Source: Labia minor
Taxonomy: Eukaryota > Arthropoda > Insecta > Dermaptera > Spongiphoridae
Assembly (NCBI GenBank): GCA_963082975.1
Contig: OY720344.1
Span: forward strand, 15,239,580 to 15,303,579
DNA: 64,000 bases
Direction: 5' to 3'
This document shows positions 1-10,874 of this stretch, in pieces. The notes below the pieces were generated by a model. It did no database searches. It saw nothing but the letters and a program-made list of their open reading frames with translations, and was not told the DNA's origin. Position numbers and translations under genes: made by a program. How positions within the stretch are numbered: position 1 is the stretch's first letter; each line of letters begins with the position of its first letter.

Positions 1-525
1 AATTTCCAGTTACAGAAACAATTTCAAATAATTTTAATATATCTATTAATGTAATAAAAAACAGATATGGATATAACATAAATATTTTTAATTTTATTTT
101 ATTTATAATATATATGCAAGACCAGGCTGTGACGTCATGAATGGCTGGATGACGTCATATAATTTTAAATTAAGAAAAAACTAATAAAGATGATTTTTCT
201 CGAGGATAAAACCAATACATGATTCGTGGTGATATGTAAAAAATATCTTCATGTGAAAATTGGTGTGAAAATAACCCTTCCCTTCCTACTGTCGATCGCT
301 AATACTACCACTTCCGGTTGATCAATTCATCATACTGATGCATTAAGTAAATATACCAAATTTCATCAAAATCCGTTGAGCCGTTCAAGTTGTACACATC
401 TATACGGACGGACAGACATCATGCTAAAAATACTTTTTCTGTTAAGAAAATGCATGATTCGTGGACATATGTAAAAATCTCTACATGTGAAATTTGGTGT
501 GAAAACAATCGTCGGTCGGTAAAAA
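1..525 (+). mobile_element. Family A repeat, copy A1 (cut by window start)
   Basis: This copy matches 1671-2240 from its first base, so the window opens inside the element. It carries two TGACGTCA octamers at 130-137 and 150-157, an internal module at about 211-300 that is repeated in diverged form at about 450-520, a block resembling 'aaatttcatcaaaatcngttgagccgtt' in front of a short GGAC run, and the terminal motif 'gtcggtcggtaaaaa'. There is no open frame of note. The four-copy recurrence shows it is a dispersed repeat. The superfamily is unknown to me; the lack of coding sequence suggests a non-autonomous element. Confidence 0.85.
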
Positions 526-1621
526 TATGAATTACTCTATTTTTAGTAAAAAAACAAAACAAATATTTTAAAATAATGTTGAATGAATGATATTAAATTT
601 AATGATTTCTATGAGTGAACAAACACATTAACTGTTAAGTTAGCCATAAATAATTCTTCAACTAATCCTAGTAAATTTTACGATAGACAAGAATCATTGA
701 AAATCATTTTACACAAATAAATTAAAACGAGATCTTTAGGTTTTAATGGTAATATTATCATACACTTTATCGAGATAATATAAATTATACATAATATTAA
801 AGGAAAATTAAAAACTTTATATGTTTTATGCTGAGAATAATAAAAAATAGATAATTTAGACTTTTCCCTTGATAATCTTACATCAGAAAATTTTCTTCTA
901 ATATGTTTCTTTTTTTTTGTTTTTAAAACAAGAAATAATTTTTATATTGAAATCATTAAATTTTATATAAATTATATTTTCAATAACTAAAATAAATTTA
1001 TTAATCAATAGTATTATTAATATTATTATATATTATGGGGGCTATATCAATATGATCTCTCTTTGTTAAATTTAAATTTTATATTAAAGGGAATGTTTAC
1101 TTCCTTTATCTCTCCTACAATAAATATGTGAATTAAAATGGAAAAGGTGTTTTTATTCATAAATATAATATAGATAAAAAATTGAGGAAGGCATCGATTG
1201 TGTGTCAGAGGATGGTGAAACGGGTTGGGGGTTGGTATCTTAGCTTAGAACGCCTTTCCATATTATTTACCTTCAGAGCCATTAGCAAGATAAGACAGCA
1301 GCAAAATTATTATTTATGAATCGCCTCAACACCCTTAAAGATACATTCATGAAGATAGGAAGCCCAAACAGTTAGAAATTCCATGATCATGTTTCATATA
1401 AAATAGCACTTGTATAAAATTTATGCAAAATTTAAATAAACTTCATTAAAAATAAGTTGCTAGAAATTTACAAACACATTTTCATGTGTTGATCCATTTA
1501 ACTAAATAAATTTCATAAACTATTAATAATATTAAAATATCTATCAACTTGTAATCAATGAAAAAAAAACGAAAGAAACGTGAAGAAAATAGATGATCAA
1601 AAATTGTTATTAAAAATAAAT
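526..1621. other. Unassigned A+T-rich spacer
   Basis: Unique-looking A+T-rich DNA between two direct family A copies. The segment at about 1200-1330 is slightly less A+T-rich but shows no convincing exon. The 65-codon frame ending at 1482 on the minus strand runs into family A sequence and looks like a chance frame. Confidence 0.5.
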
Positions 1622-2240
1622 AAGTTGACCTGTGGCCAGGTCCGAACCGACCGACGGTTTGAAGTAAATTAATTTCCAACTACAGAAACAATTTCAAATA
1701 ATTTTAATATATCTATTAATGCAATAAAAAACAGATATGGATACATAGATAATAAATATAAAAATTTTTAATTTTATTTTATTTATAATATATATGCAAG
1801 ACCAGGCTGTGACGTCATGAATGGCTGGATGACGTCATATAATTTTAAATCAAGAAAAAACTAATAAATATGATTTTCCCGAGGATAAAACCAATGGTGA
1901 TATATAAAAAAATCTCCTTTGGTGTGAAAATAACCCTTCCCTTCCTATTGTCGATTGCTAATACTAACACTTCCGGTTTCCGTATTTGCACCAAAAGTTG
2001 ATCAATTCATCCCACTGATGCATTAAGTAAATATACCAAATTTCATCAAAATCGGTTGAGCCGTTCAGGCTGTACACATCTATACGGACAGACGGACGGA
2101 CGGACGGACGGACAGACATCATGCTAAAAATACTTTTTTCTGTTTAGAAAATGCATGATTCGTGGAGATATGTAAAAATCTCCACATGTGAAATTTGGTG
2201 TGAAAACAATACCTCCCTTACTATCGTCGGTCGGTAAAAA
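1622..2240 (+). mobile_element. Family A repeat, copy A2 (near complete)
   Basis: This is the reference copy. It starts with a small hairpin-capable end 'gacctgtggccaggtc', followed by 'aaccgaccgacggtt', and ends in 'atcgtcggtcggtaaaaa', so near-terminal sequences form an inverted pair of about 13 bp. The TGACGTCA pair is at 1810-1817 and 1830-1837. Module a (about 1892-1960) and module b (about 2150-2234) are diverged direct repeats sharing 'ttggtgtgaaaa'. A GGAC microsatellite lies at about 2093-2116. No protein is encoded. The near-terminal inverted motif could indicate a DNA transposon, but no target-site duplication is clear. Confidence 0.85.
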
Positions 2241-3057
2241 TGAGAAAAAAGAAATATTTATTTTAATTATAGTTTATATTTATTATCCTATTCCGGTGGT
2301 TGAGAGATTAATGTTTTTGTACTCATGGGAAATTTCCAAACAGAGATCATGTCAAAATTGAAAATTAAAATTTTTTAAAAATTATTTATTTTTAATAATT
2401 AGTGTATGAAAAAACTAATAAATAACTGAATCGAAAAAAATTAAAATTTCTTATGTATATTTCAGGTTATTACACTATTTTATTCACATTCTTTAAAAAA
2501 TGAAGAGTAGTACTTTACCAAAGTAGCCAGGATATGTGATATGAAATAGAAGAATTAATTTCACGAATACTCACCTGAAACAAAAAAAAAAGACATTAAT
2601 ATAATAAAAGAAATAATTATTGAAATATAAAAATTAAAATAGTTAATAATAGATAGTAAAAATATTCATTAAAGAGATAAATTAGTGATTTATTAATTAA
2701 ATTAAATCTGAATAATTTGAGGGAAATTTTTTGACAACTTAAATTTAGATCATTTAAAATATAAAAGGGTTATTTATATATCTATATTAAATTTAAAGAT
2801 TAAAATCATCCCTTATCTATATATAAATTCATTTTTATATATAAAATTTATATTTAGGGTTTGATTTATAATGAGATAGGAGAAGAATATATTAAATTAA
2901 AAATTGAAACAAAGAAGCTTAAAGAAATTTAATTTGATGGAATAAAATGAAACAGAAACATAAAATGCCATTACTTAATCAAGATAAATGATTTATTTCA
3001 TGATATTTAATAATGAAGATAGCAACAACTCATTTGAAAAAAATATATTTAATTCTT

Positions 3058-3088
<31 letters not shown>

Positions 3089-3844
3089 GGTTAATTATTA
3101 ATATATTCATTAATGTTATTTTATTATCTATTGTTTTTACATTTAATTTAATCGTATAAGATTCTAAATTTCTTTCCCTCCCCCTCTAACTCTCCTTTTA
3201 CCTGTGAATAAAAAAGTATAAAAAAAAAATTATTTTTACATGTCTGAAACTCAAAATAAATTTAAGAAGCTAAAATAAAGATTTTTCATATATCCATTAA
3301 ACTTAAAATTTTAAATAAGGTTCAATATTATTAGATTTTTATTTTATTATATTCTTATACATTTGGCTAAATAAAAAAAACACATTAAAATAATTTTAAC
3401 ATTTCTTAAATAAGTAATTAAAAAAATAAAATGATATTTTATATATTTTTATCATTTTAAATTATAAATTTTTATTATACAGTCCTTTGATGAACATATC
3501 AAGGTTTTTTTAATTTATCTACAAAATAACATCTTTAAATAAAATTATCGGTTTTTACCCACACATCTACAATTTAATAACAATTTATATACTCGTAGAT
3601 ATTACAGATTAATTTAGAAAATAATTTAGTAAAAAGAAAATGAGATTTTTTTTTAGATTGTATATGCCTTGACTCTAAAACAAGTGATGGTTTGTAGACA
3701 AGGCGAGCTAAATGAAAGCTAAAATGGCGGTGGCTTTCAGGTTCAATTTGTTCAAATATATTAATTAATAATGGATTAAAAGTTGGCGGGAAAACGTTAG
3801 TAGGAAAACGGAAGTTAAAGAAATTCTCTAACATTTTTTTTGAT
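2241..3844. other. Unassigned A+T-rich stretch with AT microsatellite
   Basis: Simple A+T-rich sequence with an (AT)n run at about 3061-3088. A minus-strand 86-codon frame (3834-3574) lies in a slightly G-richer patch (3660-3830), but its translation matches no family I recognise and has no supporting splice or promoter context. I treat it as unsupported. Confidence 0.45.
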
Positions 3845-3850
3845 TCATTG

Positions 3851-4420
3851 ATTCAATAATTCTTAAAAATAAAATTTAAAATTTGTATATATATATATAT
3901 ACGAGGGTGGTCTGAAAAGTTACCGACCTGACCAAGAAAAACGATGTTTTTCAATTTTTTTTTTTATTTTTTAAAATTCAAGATAGCTGAGACCTGTACG
4001 ATGTCAGCTGAACGTGTGCGAAATATTTTGCAAAACCATTTGAATATGGAAAGCTGTGTGCAACGTGGGTGCTGCATTTCCTAACGTTAGACCAAAAATT
4101 GCTTCGAAAAACCAGTTCTAACGAAAATTTGGCGCTGTAGGCGTAATCCAAACGAATTTTTGCGTCGATTCATAACTGTTGATGAGACTTAAATTAAATT
4201 AAATCAAATTAATTAAATTAATTAAATTAATTAGAACACCGTTATGAGAAATGTATCAGTGTTGATGGAGATTATGTTGAAAAATATAGCAAAAAAAAAT
4301 TGAAAAACATCGTTTTTCTTGGTCAGGTCGGAAACTTTTCAGCCCGCCCTCGTATATATATATATATATACAAATTTTAAATTTTATTTTTAAGAATTAT
4401 TGAATCAATTATATGTCTCA
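3851..4420. repeat. Palindrome arms flanking a mariner insertion
   Basis: About 50 bp on the left (3851-3899, reading 'attcaataattcttaaaa' then 'atttgtatatata') is the exact reverse complement of the sequence to the right of the mariner (about 4355-4420). The arms lie outside the mariner TIRs and TA duplication. Either the mariner inserted at the centre of an older palindromic element, or the arms are part of a larger foldback element that carries mariner sequence. Confidence 0.75.
3902..4352 (+). pseudogene. Deleted mariner transposon with transposase remnants
   Basis: The terminal inverted repeats begin 'cgagggtggtctgaaaag' on the left and 'cgagggcgggctgaaaag' on the complementary right end. 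They are flanked by TA (3900-3901 and 4353-4354), as expected for mariner. From about 3998 a frame reads MSAERVRNILQNHL, like the N-terminal helix-turn-helix of mariner transposases, and further on RNPNEFLRRFITVDET, the family block that includes the first catalytic aspartate. The rest of the catalytic core is missing and replaced by about 45 bp of (ATTAA)-type filler (4190-4235). A C-terminal piece, EKCISVDGDYVEKY, follows. With no second or third aspartate and with frame breaks, the element cannot make an active enzyme. Confidence 0.88.
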
Positions 4421-5339
4421 TTTGTAAGATACGAGATTTTAATGGTCCAAAAATGCGCGTGATCTGCATTTATACTGGAGCCTCTTCAAGATTGATGTTT
4501 TAATTTTTTTCTTCTTCTTAATGAATCCACATATAGTTATTCTTTTTTTTAAGAAAGGACAGAATTCATGAACCTACTCGTAAGGAGGAAAAATCATGAG
4601 CTCCCATGAGGGCCGTGAGTAGAAATCTTTTCTACTGGGATTGTAGAGAAAAGAGATTACCCGTTAACCAAGATAATTGAAATTAATTTTATATTTGTTT
4701 CTTAAACTATTTTTTGATTTAAGATGATTAAAAAATTATGTAATAAAGAAAATTTCTGAAAAAAAAAATCATTTATTTATCTATTTACGATACTATTTAT
4801 TGAAAATCAACTATTAATTATTAAATTTAATAAAAGTGAAATTTGTTAAAAAAAATTTATATATGGAGAAAATACTTAATAAAATAAATAATAAATAATT
4901 AATTTTGTTTGAATAAACAATATGTGAAAAAATAAAATTAGGCCAATTTTTTTTTATCAAATTATATAATAATTATATAAAAATTTTGAATAAAATTTAA
5001 AATTTAATAATATAATGATAGTAAAGAGTAGATAAATAATAATGAAAATAAATAAAATATTTTAAAAAATAATTTTGATAAAATAAAATTATTTTTATGT
5101 TTGACAATAAATTTAATTAATTATATAAGTAATTATTTTTATCTTGTTTAAAATGAAATTTTTTAGGTAATTAATAATAATACATAATTTTTAGTAAAAA
5201 GTATGTAATAGTAATTTGTAAGTTTTTAGAGATTATATATTAACGCGATTAATCAAATTTCAATTTATATGATAAATTATCATCATTATTTTTAATTTTA
5301 AAATTAAATAAATTTTGCTTTATAAAATAAAAATATAAT
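4421..5339. other. Unassigned A+T-rich stretch
   Basis: A slightly G/C-richer patch at about 4430-4670 gives way to nearly pure A/T. I see no exon, RNA gene or transposon end here. Confidence 0.45.
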
Positions 5340-5643
5340 CTCTTATACCAAGAGAGACTTTTGCCGTACTGTACCAACATTCTAGAAAAAAATTAATTTG
5401 GTTTTACACCTTCTGCGACTAAAAATCTAATGACAGAGCACTATTCTTCTAAGGTGCAATCTTCTAGTGGACTTGCCACTGTGAACAGAAAATTTTGAGG
5501 TTATGTTGACATAAAATGATGAAACAGCTGATCAGAGCATATCTCAAGGTTGCCAACTAACACCAATGAAAAGATTGTACGCATTCATTGAATAGTTTTA
5601 AAATTATAGAATTTGTCTTTTTATTTATTGAATGACCCTCGTA
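5340..5643 (-). mobile_element. Possible mariner end fragment
   Basis: Read on the minus strand the segment starts 'tacgagggtcattcaataaa' (5643 downward), which has the form of a mariner terminal inverted repeat beginning next to TA. The following 300 bp are less A+T-rich than the surroundings. I cannot find a matching opposite end near 5340 or transposase sequence, so this would be a single-ended fragment. It could also be a chance match of a short motif. Confidence 0.35.
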
Positions 5644-5904
5644 TTTTGAGTTTTGAAAATAAAATAATATATTTATCAATATTTATCCATGGACCAGGAG
5701 TACCACATCTTGATAATGAAAGGACCATATTCGGCTCGCCGACCCCCTGTCCGATGCCAATATTAGAAATTGTATTTATTTTTGATCTTGATTTACTTTG
5801 TTTTTGAAAATATATATAATACGAATAAAAAAAATCCTTACTTGAGAACAACTAATTTTCATTTTGTTCGTGTAATGGATCTTATTTCATTTATATTATA
5901 TTTC

Positions 5905-5939
<35 letters not shown>

Positions 5940-6638
5940 TTAACGTCTTGAGGGGCTGAACTTTTTGTTCGTGAATTTATTATTTTGAAATTTCTCAGAA
6001 TATCTTTTGAATTCCTTTATTTAATTAAGTGTCTCACGAAAAGGGTGGTACCTTCTTCCTTTACTTCCTCTTCAACCAAGATCACTCTATTTTATTCAAC
6101 TTCCAACACGCCCCCCACCCCTCCCCCACCTCCCTCCTCATACTCTTCATTCCTACTTTTCCTTATCATTTTCTCAAAAGCATATTTCTTCGAGGTGAAA
6201 TGCTCTGTATGAGAATCGACCGAGACGTCATTCAACGACGAAGAGGGGGTGAACAAAATAAATAAAAGCTATTGACGGCTTTTTCTATTAAATGCATATG
6301 GAATGTGGAAATCAAAATATTACTCCGTGTTTATTTTTTTTCTCTCAATTTTTCAATTGCATTTTCTCTTATCATTCTTTATTATATTTAGGTAATATAT
6401 TTTTTTTCTTCCGTTCTTATAATTTTACTTTTTTGAGATGGAGTTTATATATATGAATATAAGTAGAAAAAATCTATTATTAGACATAGTCACGCAAACG
6501 CACTATTTATTAATTACAAATATCTTAAGTTAAGATAAAAATTCTTAAAAATGATTATCTCAATCGACTATAAAATAGGTTCTAATTTTTTTTTTTATTT
6601 TAAATTTTTTAATAATATTTTAAATTATAGATCTACAA
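5644..6638. other. Unassigned stretch with (AT)n and a C-rich patch
   Basis: It contains a patch near 5690-5765 with more C and G, an AT microsatellite at about 5910-5940, and a C-rich run around 6100-6140. Overlapping frames of 75 and 78 codons at 5985-6265 resemble no known protein and are probably chance frames over the C-rich tract. Confidence 0.4.
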
Positions 6639-6639
6639 A

Positions 6640-6668
6640 TAAACCTGGCCACAGGTCGACTTATTTTT
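6640..6668 (-). repeat. Family A terminal fragment
   Basis: The sequence 'acctggccacaggtcgactt' matches the hairpin-bearing terminus of family A (for example 20715-20735) apart from one base. Only about 25 bp are present, with no adjoining body, so this is a broken end or a chance survivor. Confidence 0.5.
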
Positions 6669-6861
6669 TATTTCGTTGATTCTTTTTTATTTTTAGTATT
6701 ATATATTTTTTACAATGTGCATTCAGTATCATTATTATTATATTATATATGTTTATATGTAAAAATAATAGTAAACATAATAAAAATTCATTATTTTTCA
6801 ATTTGTCACACCAAACAATATCTATAATGGGTCTAAATCTAATATGGGTATGTATAATTTT

Positions 6862-6931
6862 ATATGCGGCCCGCGAAGTTATGATGCATTTCCAAAGTGG
6901 CCCGCAAAATCATTTGGGTTGGCCACCTCTG
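6862..6931 (-). mobile_element. hAT-like MITE end fragment
   Basis: Read from 6931 on the minus strand it starts 'cagaggtggccaaccc' and continues with a 'gcgggccac...gcgggccgc' block, the form of many short hAT-derived elements (CAGNGG ends with subterminal GGCCCGC). The opposite terminal repeat and an 8-bp duplication were not found, so only one end survives. It is clearly more G+C-rich than its flanks. Confidence 0.55.
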
Positions 6932-7876
6932 ATTTAGACTGATCAAATAAATCATGAATTAATTAATTTATTATTTTATAATCATTTTCAAATATATTAA
7001 TATAAATAATATTATTTTTAAGAATAAATAAAATCTAATTTTTATTTTCATGTCTTTTCGCATTGAATTTTTATTTTATTTTATTTTAACTAAGAAATCT
7101 TTTATTTTTATTTTTTTCATATTGTTAATTAATTATTATTTTTTTTTGCAATTTAATTTTAAATTAAACTTGTACCAACGATATACAAGCATTAGGTGTT
7201 CAAATGAATGAATTGTGTTGTAATGATTTATTAATTAACAAAGAGAAAGCACATAGGGTGTTTGATATTAGTTAACATCAAAGGGACTGTTATAAGTGTA
7301 ACACATTGAGTGGCGAGGTTGAAATGAATTGAGTAAAAGGAGGAAAGGGCTTTTGTTTCTCAACTGGTTGAGTAAATAACAGGAATGATGTATCTTAACA
7401 TTGCAATTTATACAGCCAAATATTTATTAGAAATTCATTTATTTGTCAGTGATTTCTTTCAAGTGTGTATTCTACAATATTTAATCAAATAGTGACTTTA
7501 TTACTAATTTAAATAATACTATTTTTTAATTTATATATTTATGTTTTTTAAGAAAAGAATGAAATGATACAGAGATCGAGTACCATTTATCCATCAATCA
7601 CCCGCCCATTAATATAAAATATTTTGCAAATACCTAAATTTTAATGAAAAACATTAAAATTATTTTATTTAATTTTTAAAATAATAGTAAATATAATTAA
7701 TAATTTAGTTATTTATGAATTTTATAGGTTATATGTACAACATACATAAAATAAAATAATTTATAAAATAATATTTTTTCTAGATATAAATCGTTTTTTG
7801 ATAGTGTTTTAGAAATTATTAGTTTTATATCAATTATTCCTTAATTTAAAATTAAAATTAGTTTTATAGTATATAA
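6932..7876. other. Unassigned A+T-rich stretch
   Basis: No transposon ends, RNA genes or credible exons seen. A modestly G-richer patch lies at 7180-7400. Confidence 0.45.
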
Positions 7877-8275
7877 CAGTGATGGCGAACCTTTTTGAGA
7901 AGTGGGTCAAATTTTGATGATTATTTTTTTTAGTACCATTTTTACTAACATTAAAAATTTTAAAATTAAAATGAAATTTATTTAACAAAAAAAAGGTAAG
8001 ATGATTTTGTGGCCTAACTTTTTTTAATTATTAATTTCTTTTCAACATGGTTCTAAAAAAAAAAAGTAAAATGATTTTTGCGATCAGACTTAAATATTTT
8101 CGACTTTTTTTTTAGAACCATATTGAAAAAAGAATCGAAAATGTTCAAAAGTTTGGCCACAAAATCATCTTACCTTTTTTTTTAATTAGAACCACATTGA
8201 AAAAAAATTAAAAATTTATAAAAATCAAAGCGTGGGTCTGTGTCTGACCCACGGGTCTTAGGTTCACCATCACTG
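7877..8275. mobile_element. hAT MITE with 8-bp TSD
   Basis: The left end is 'cagtgatggcgaaccttttt' and the right end, complemented, starts 'cagtgatggtgaacct', giving terminal inverted repeats of hAT type. The 8-bp duplication 'gtatataa' is intact on both sides (7869-7876 and 8276-8283). The 399-bp body has no coding capacity and contains an internal imperfect inverted repeat ('aaaggtaagatgattttgtg' around 7993-8012 against 8157-8175), so transcripts could fold. The intact duplication and matching ends indicate a fairly well-preserved insertion. Confidence 0.9.
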
Positions 8276-9604
8276 GTATATAATATAAAATTTAATTTAA
8301 TACATATTATAATTAATCATGTGAAAATTTGCTTAAAATGTGAATAAAATAAAATTAAAAATAAAACCAACTCTTCTTAGCAAAACAAAGACGAATTTGT
8401 TTATTCTTTGAAATGATACTTTGATATCTCTTTTCTAATTTCATTTGTGCTGGGAGCTTAAAATCATCATAGCATAGAAAAAGATAAAACTGTTGGTGTT
8501 GTTTGTTTTAATACAAAGCAGTAAGTACTTAATAAAAATTGATTTCCGTTTTATTGTTGTTCTTATTATTTCAGTCTTAATCTCCAAGCTTAGGATTTGT
8601 TAAGAATTTGAGAAAACATATAAAACAGTAACAGAGGATGTATAAAACAAAAAAAAAACAATCCAAATGATGGGTGGTAGCCCTTAAATCTTTTCAATGA
8701 ACTTAAGAGCCGTATTCTTTTTCATTTCTCATTCTGTTTATTTTCATACATACAACAGCATTAAATACAAAGGTCGGATTTCATTTCATTTTTAAAATTT
8801 ATTAAATTTGTTCTTGCCCAGTTAAAAATTTATTTCTGAATTTAATAATGAATATACTTATAGGTGTTTTTTTATGGAATATTTATTTTGTATTTATTTC
8901 TTTAAAGTTTATTATAAAAATATGATTCAATTGATATAAGAATATTTCATGTTATTTTGAAAATGCAATTTTGTTTTTAAATTAATACGAGTGAATTTAA
9001 ATAATAAAAAAAAAAAAATAAAAAAAATAAATATTAAATATGAAACATTTTTTATATTCTATATTAATTTGAGAAAATACAAATTTTCAATTATTGATAT
9101 ACCCTCCTCTCAATTTATTTTTGTTTTTTTTTTGATTGGTATTCGTTTAAAAAAATGCCAATAAAGATTTTATTTTATATTACAATAAAATTTGAATTCA
9201 AGATTAATATAAGATTAATTAAAGAAATATAATAAAATTTATAAAAAAAAAAAAAATAAATATTGTAAAACCATTTGAACTTTTTCCAGAAATGTTCAAT
9301 TAAAAATTAAAATTATTATTTTTCAAAATTGTTGTAACCTCCTTCCAAATTAGTGAACAAAGAAAAACCAAAATTAAATTTAATATAATTTGTTAAAAAT
9401 TATACAATTACACGAAGGTACACCGAAATTGGAATGTAAAATTGAATTTTTTTATCCAATGTAATTTAATAAAAATATTAATATATGATACATAAGATGA
9501 TCCATTTAAATTAAATTTAATCAATATAAAAATTATCTTTTTTTATAATAAGAAAAAATAAATAAGTATCCATTTCAAAAAAAAAAAAAAAAAAAAAAAA
9601 TGGT
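8276..9604. other. Unassigned A+T-rich stretch with A-tracts
   Basis: Mostly A/T with poly-A runs at about 9008-9030, 9244-9258 and 9577-9600. No gene or transposon recognised. Confidence 0.45.
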
Positions 9605-10016
9605 GGATTGTAAGTGAAACGAAATGATTTGGAGGGGATCTTTCGAAGGTGGACGGGTGATTTATTAATTTTACGATTCTTTCCAAGACAGTTTTGTTCA
9701 CAAAAAGTGAAATATAGAAGAGGAACAATTGCCAACATCTCTAATGAAATTGAGAGATTTTCAATTAAAAGTGTTGAGGGAGATGATTCTTTTTCTTCGG
9801 TTCCCTCCTCCCTCGCCGCTCCACCCACCACCTTCAACACCAATCTCACCCCAATATCAGAAACGTTGGACGTTTTACTCCAAAGCTATTCGGCCGATTG
9901 CCAAAAGCGCGACGACGCATCGTTCCGTTGCGTTCTTTACGGAAACTCCTCTGTCGCATAGAAATGATAAGTGGTTTTTGAAAGTGCCGAATGTACTGTC
10001 GATATTTTTGTAGAAG
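9605..10016 (+). other. G/C-richer island with a 115-codon frame
   Basis: Between a poly-A tract and A/T-rich DNA lies about 400 bp with clearly more C and G and several CpGs (for example 'gcgcgacgacgcatcg' at about 9906). A plus-strand frame at 9614-9961 gives 115 residues, and overlapping frames exist on both strands. I recognise no domain. The start is upstream-flanked only by poly-A, and no splice structure is evident. It may be an exon or promoter-proximal DNA of an unknown gene, or a relic of a repeat seen only once here. Confidence 0.25.
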
Positions 10017-10638
10017 AGAGTTGGTGAAAATAAATCCACAGGGAGAAGAGATGAGAGGAAAAAGGGGTTGAGAAAGTATATATATTTATGGAAAGTGAAT
10101 AAATATATTATTAAAATAAATAACCTGAAAGGAATTCGGAAATGGTTATGACACACTCGTGTCCAACCAAGTCTAAAAATGATTTCCGGAATATTTTAAA
10201 TGGTTAATAGCAACTGTCACTAAAAACGATGATGATGATGCCAAGAAAAACAGATGAAGGTCATTTCGAGTCAAAGGGGGGTAGAAAAATATTTTCTATA
10301 TGTATATCGTAAAAAAATATTTATTTAACCTTTAATATTTCTAATCAGTTGCATATAAAACTAATATAAATTAATAAAAATGATTTTTAATTTCAATTTT
10401 AGAAATAAAGATTAATCTAATTTTAATATAACTAAAAATCATAATGAAAATGATTGTATATTCTTTGGTGAAAAACGTCAAAAAATTAAAATTAAAATTG
10501 ATCGAATAGATACAAATAGTCTGAAATTCACTTTAGTGAAGAAATTATATAAAAAAATTCCATAAATAAATTTTGACAAAAAGTTAAATATGATTTTTAT
10601 TTAGTGATCTGTGTAGGGGTAGAAATTAAAGGTTCCCA
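10017..10638. other. Unassigned A+T-rich stretch
   Basis: No feature seen apart from short purine-rich patches near 10015-10070. Confidence 0.45.
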
Positions 10639-10874
10639 GGGTGGGAGGTAGCTTAGCTGGTTACATTCTCGTGGTTCCATGTTCAAGTCCCGGGTCTGGT
10701 AAGGGAATTTTTCTAGCTGGGGTTTATGGGACGGGCCCCAGCCCCCAGGATCAAAATTGGGAAGCTACTTAATAAAAAGTAGCGCCTCCATTGATATAAC
10801 CGACTTGATAGGTGTTGTCCTTGCATAGGATGTACAAAAGTAAGAGGATTTTTTTTTTTTTTTGGGGGGGGGGG
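10639..10874 (+). mobile_element. SINE-1, tRNA-derived, copy a
   Basis: An RNA polymerase III-type A box 'tagcttagctgg' (10649-10660) and B box 'gttcaagtcc' (10681-10690) sit at tRNA-like spacing at the 5' end. The downstream body ('gatataacc...ttgataggtg', then 'ttgc.tagga.gtacaaaa') is shared with 28522-28792. The copy ends in a T run followed by a G run (about 10850-10874). Two copies sharing head and body but different flanks are good evidence for a SINE family rather than a tRNA gene; the T-arm is tRNA-like but no full cloverleaf is evident. Confidence 0.85.

Noticed and set aside
1..2240. CRISPR-like or satellite array
   Set aside because: The two family A copies are separated by 1.1 kb of unrelated DNA and recur inverted elsewhere, so they are dispersed repeats.
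10649..10720. A functional tRNA gene
   Set aside because: A and B boxes are present but no full acceptor stem or anticodon arm can be drawn, and the same unit with a long body recurs at 28522, so it is a SINE.
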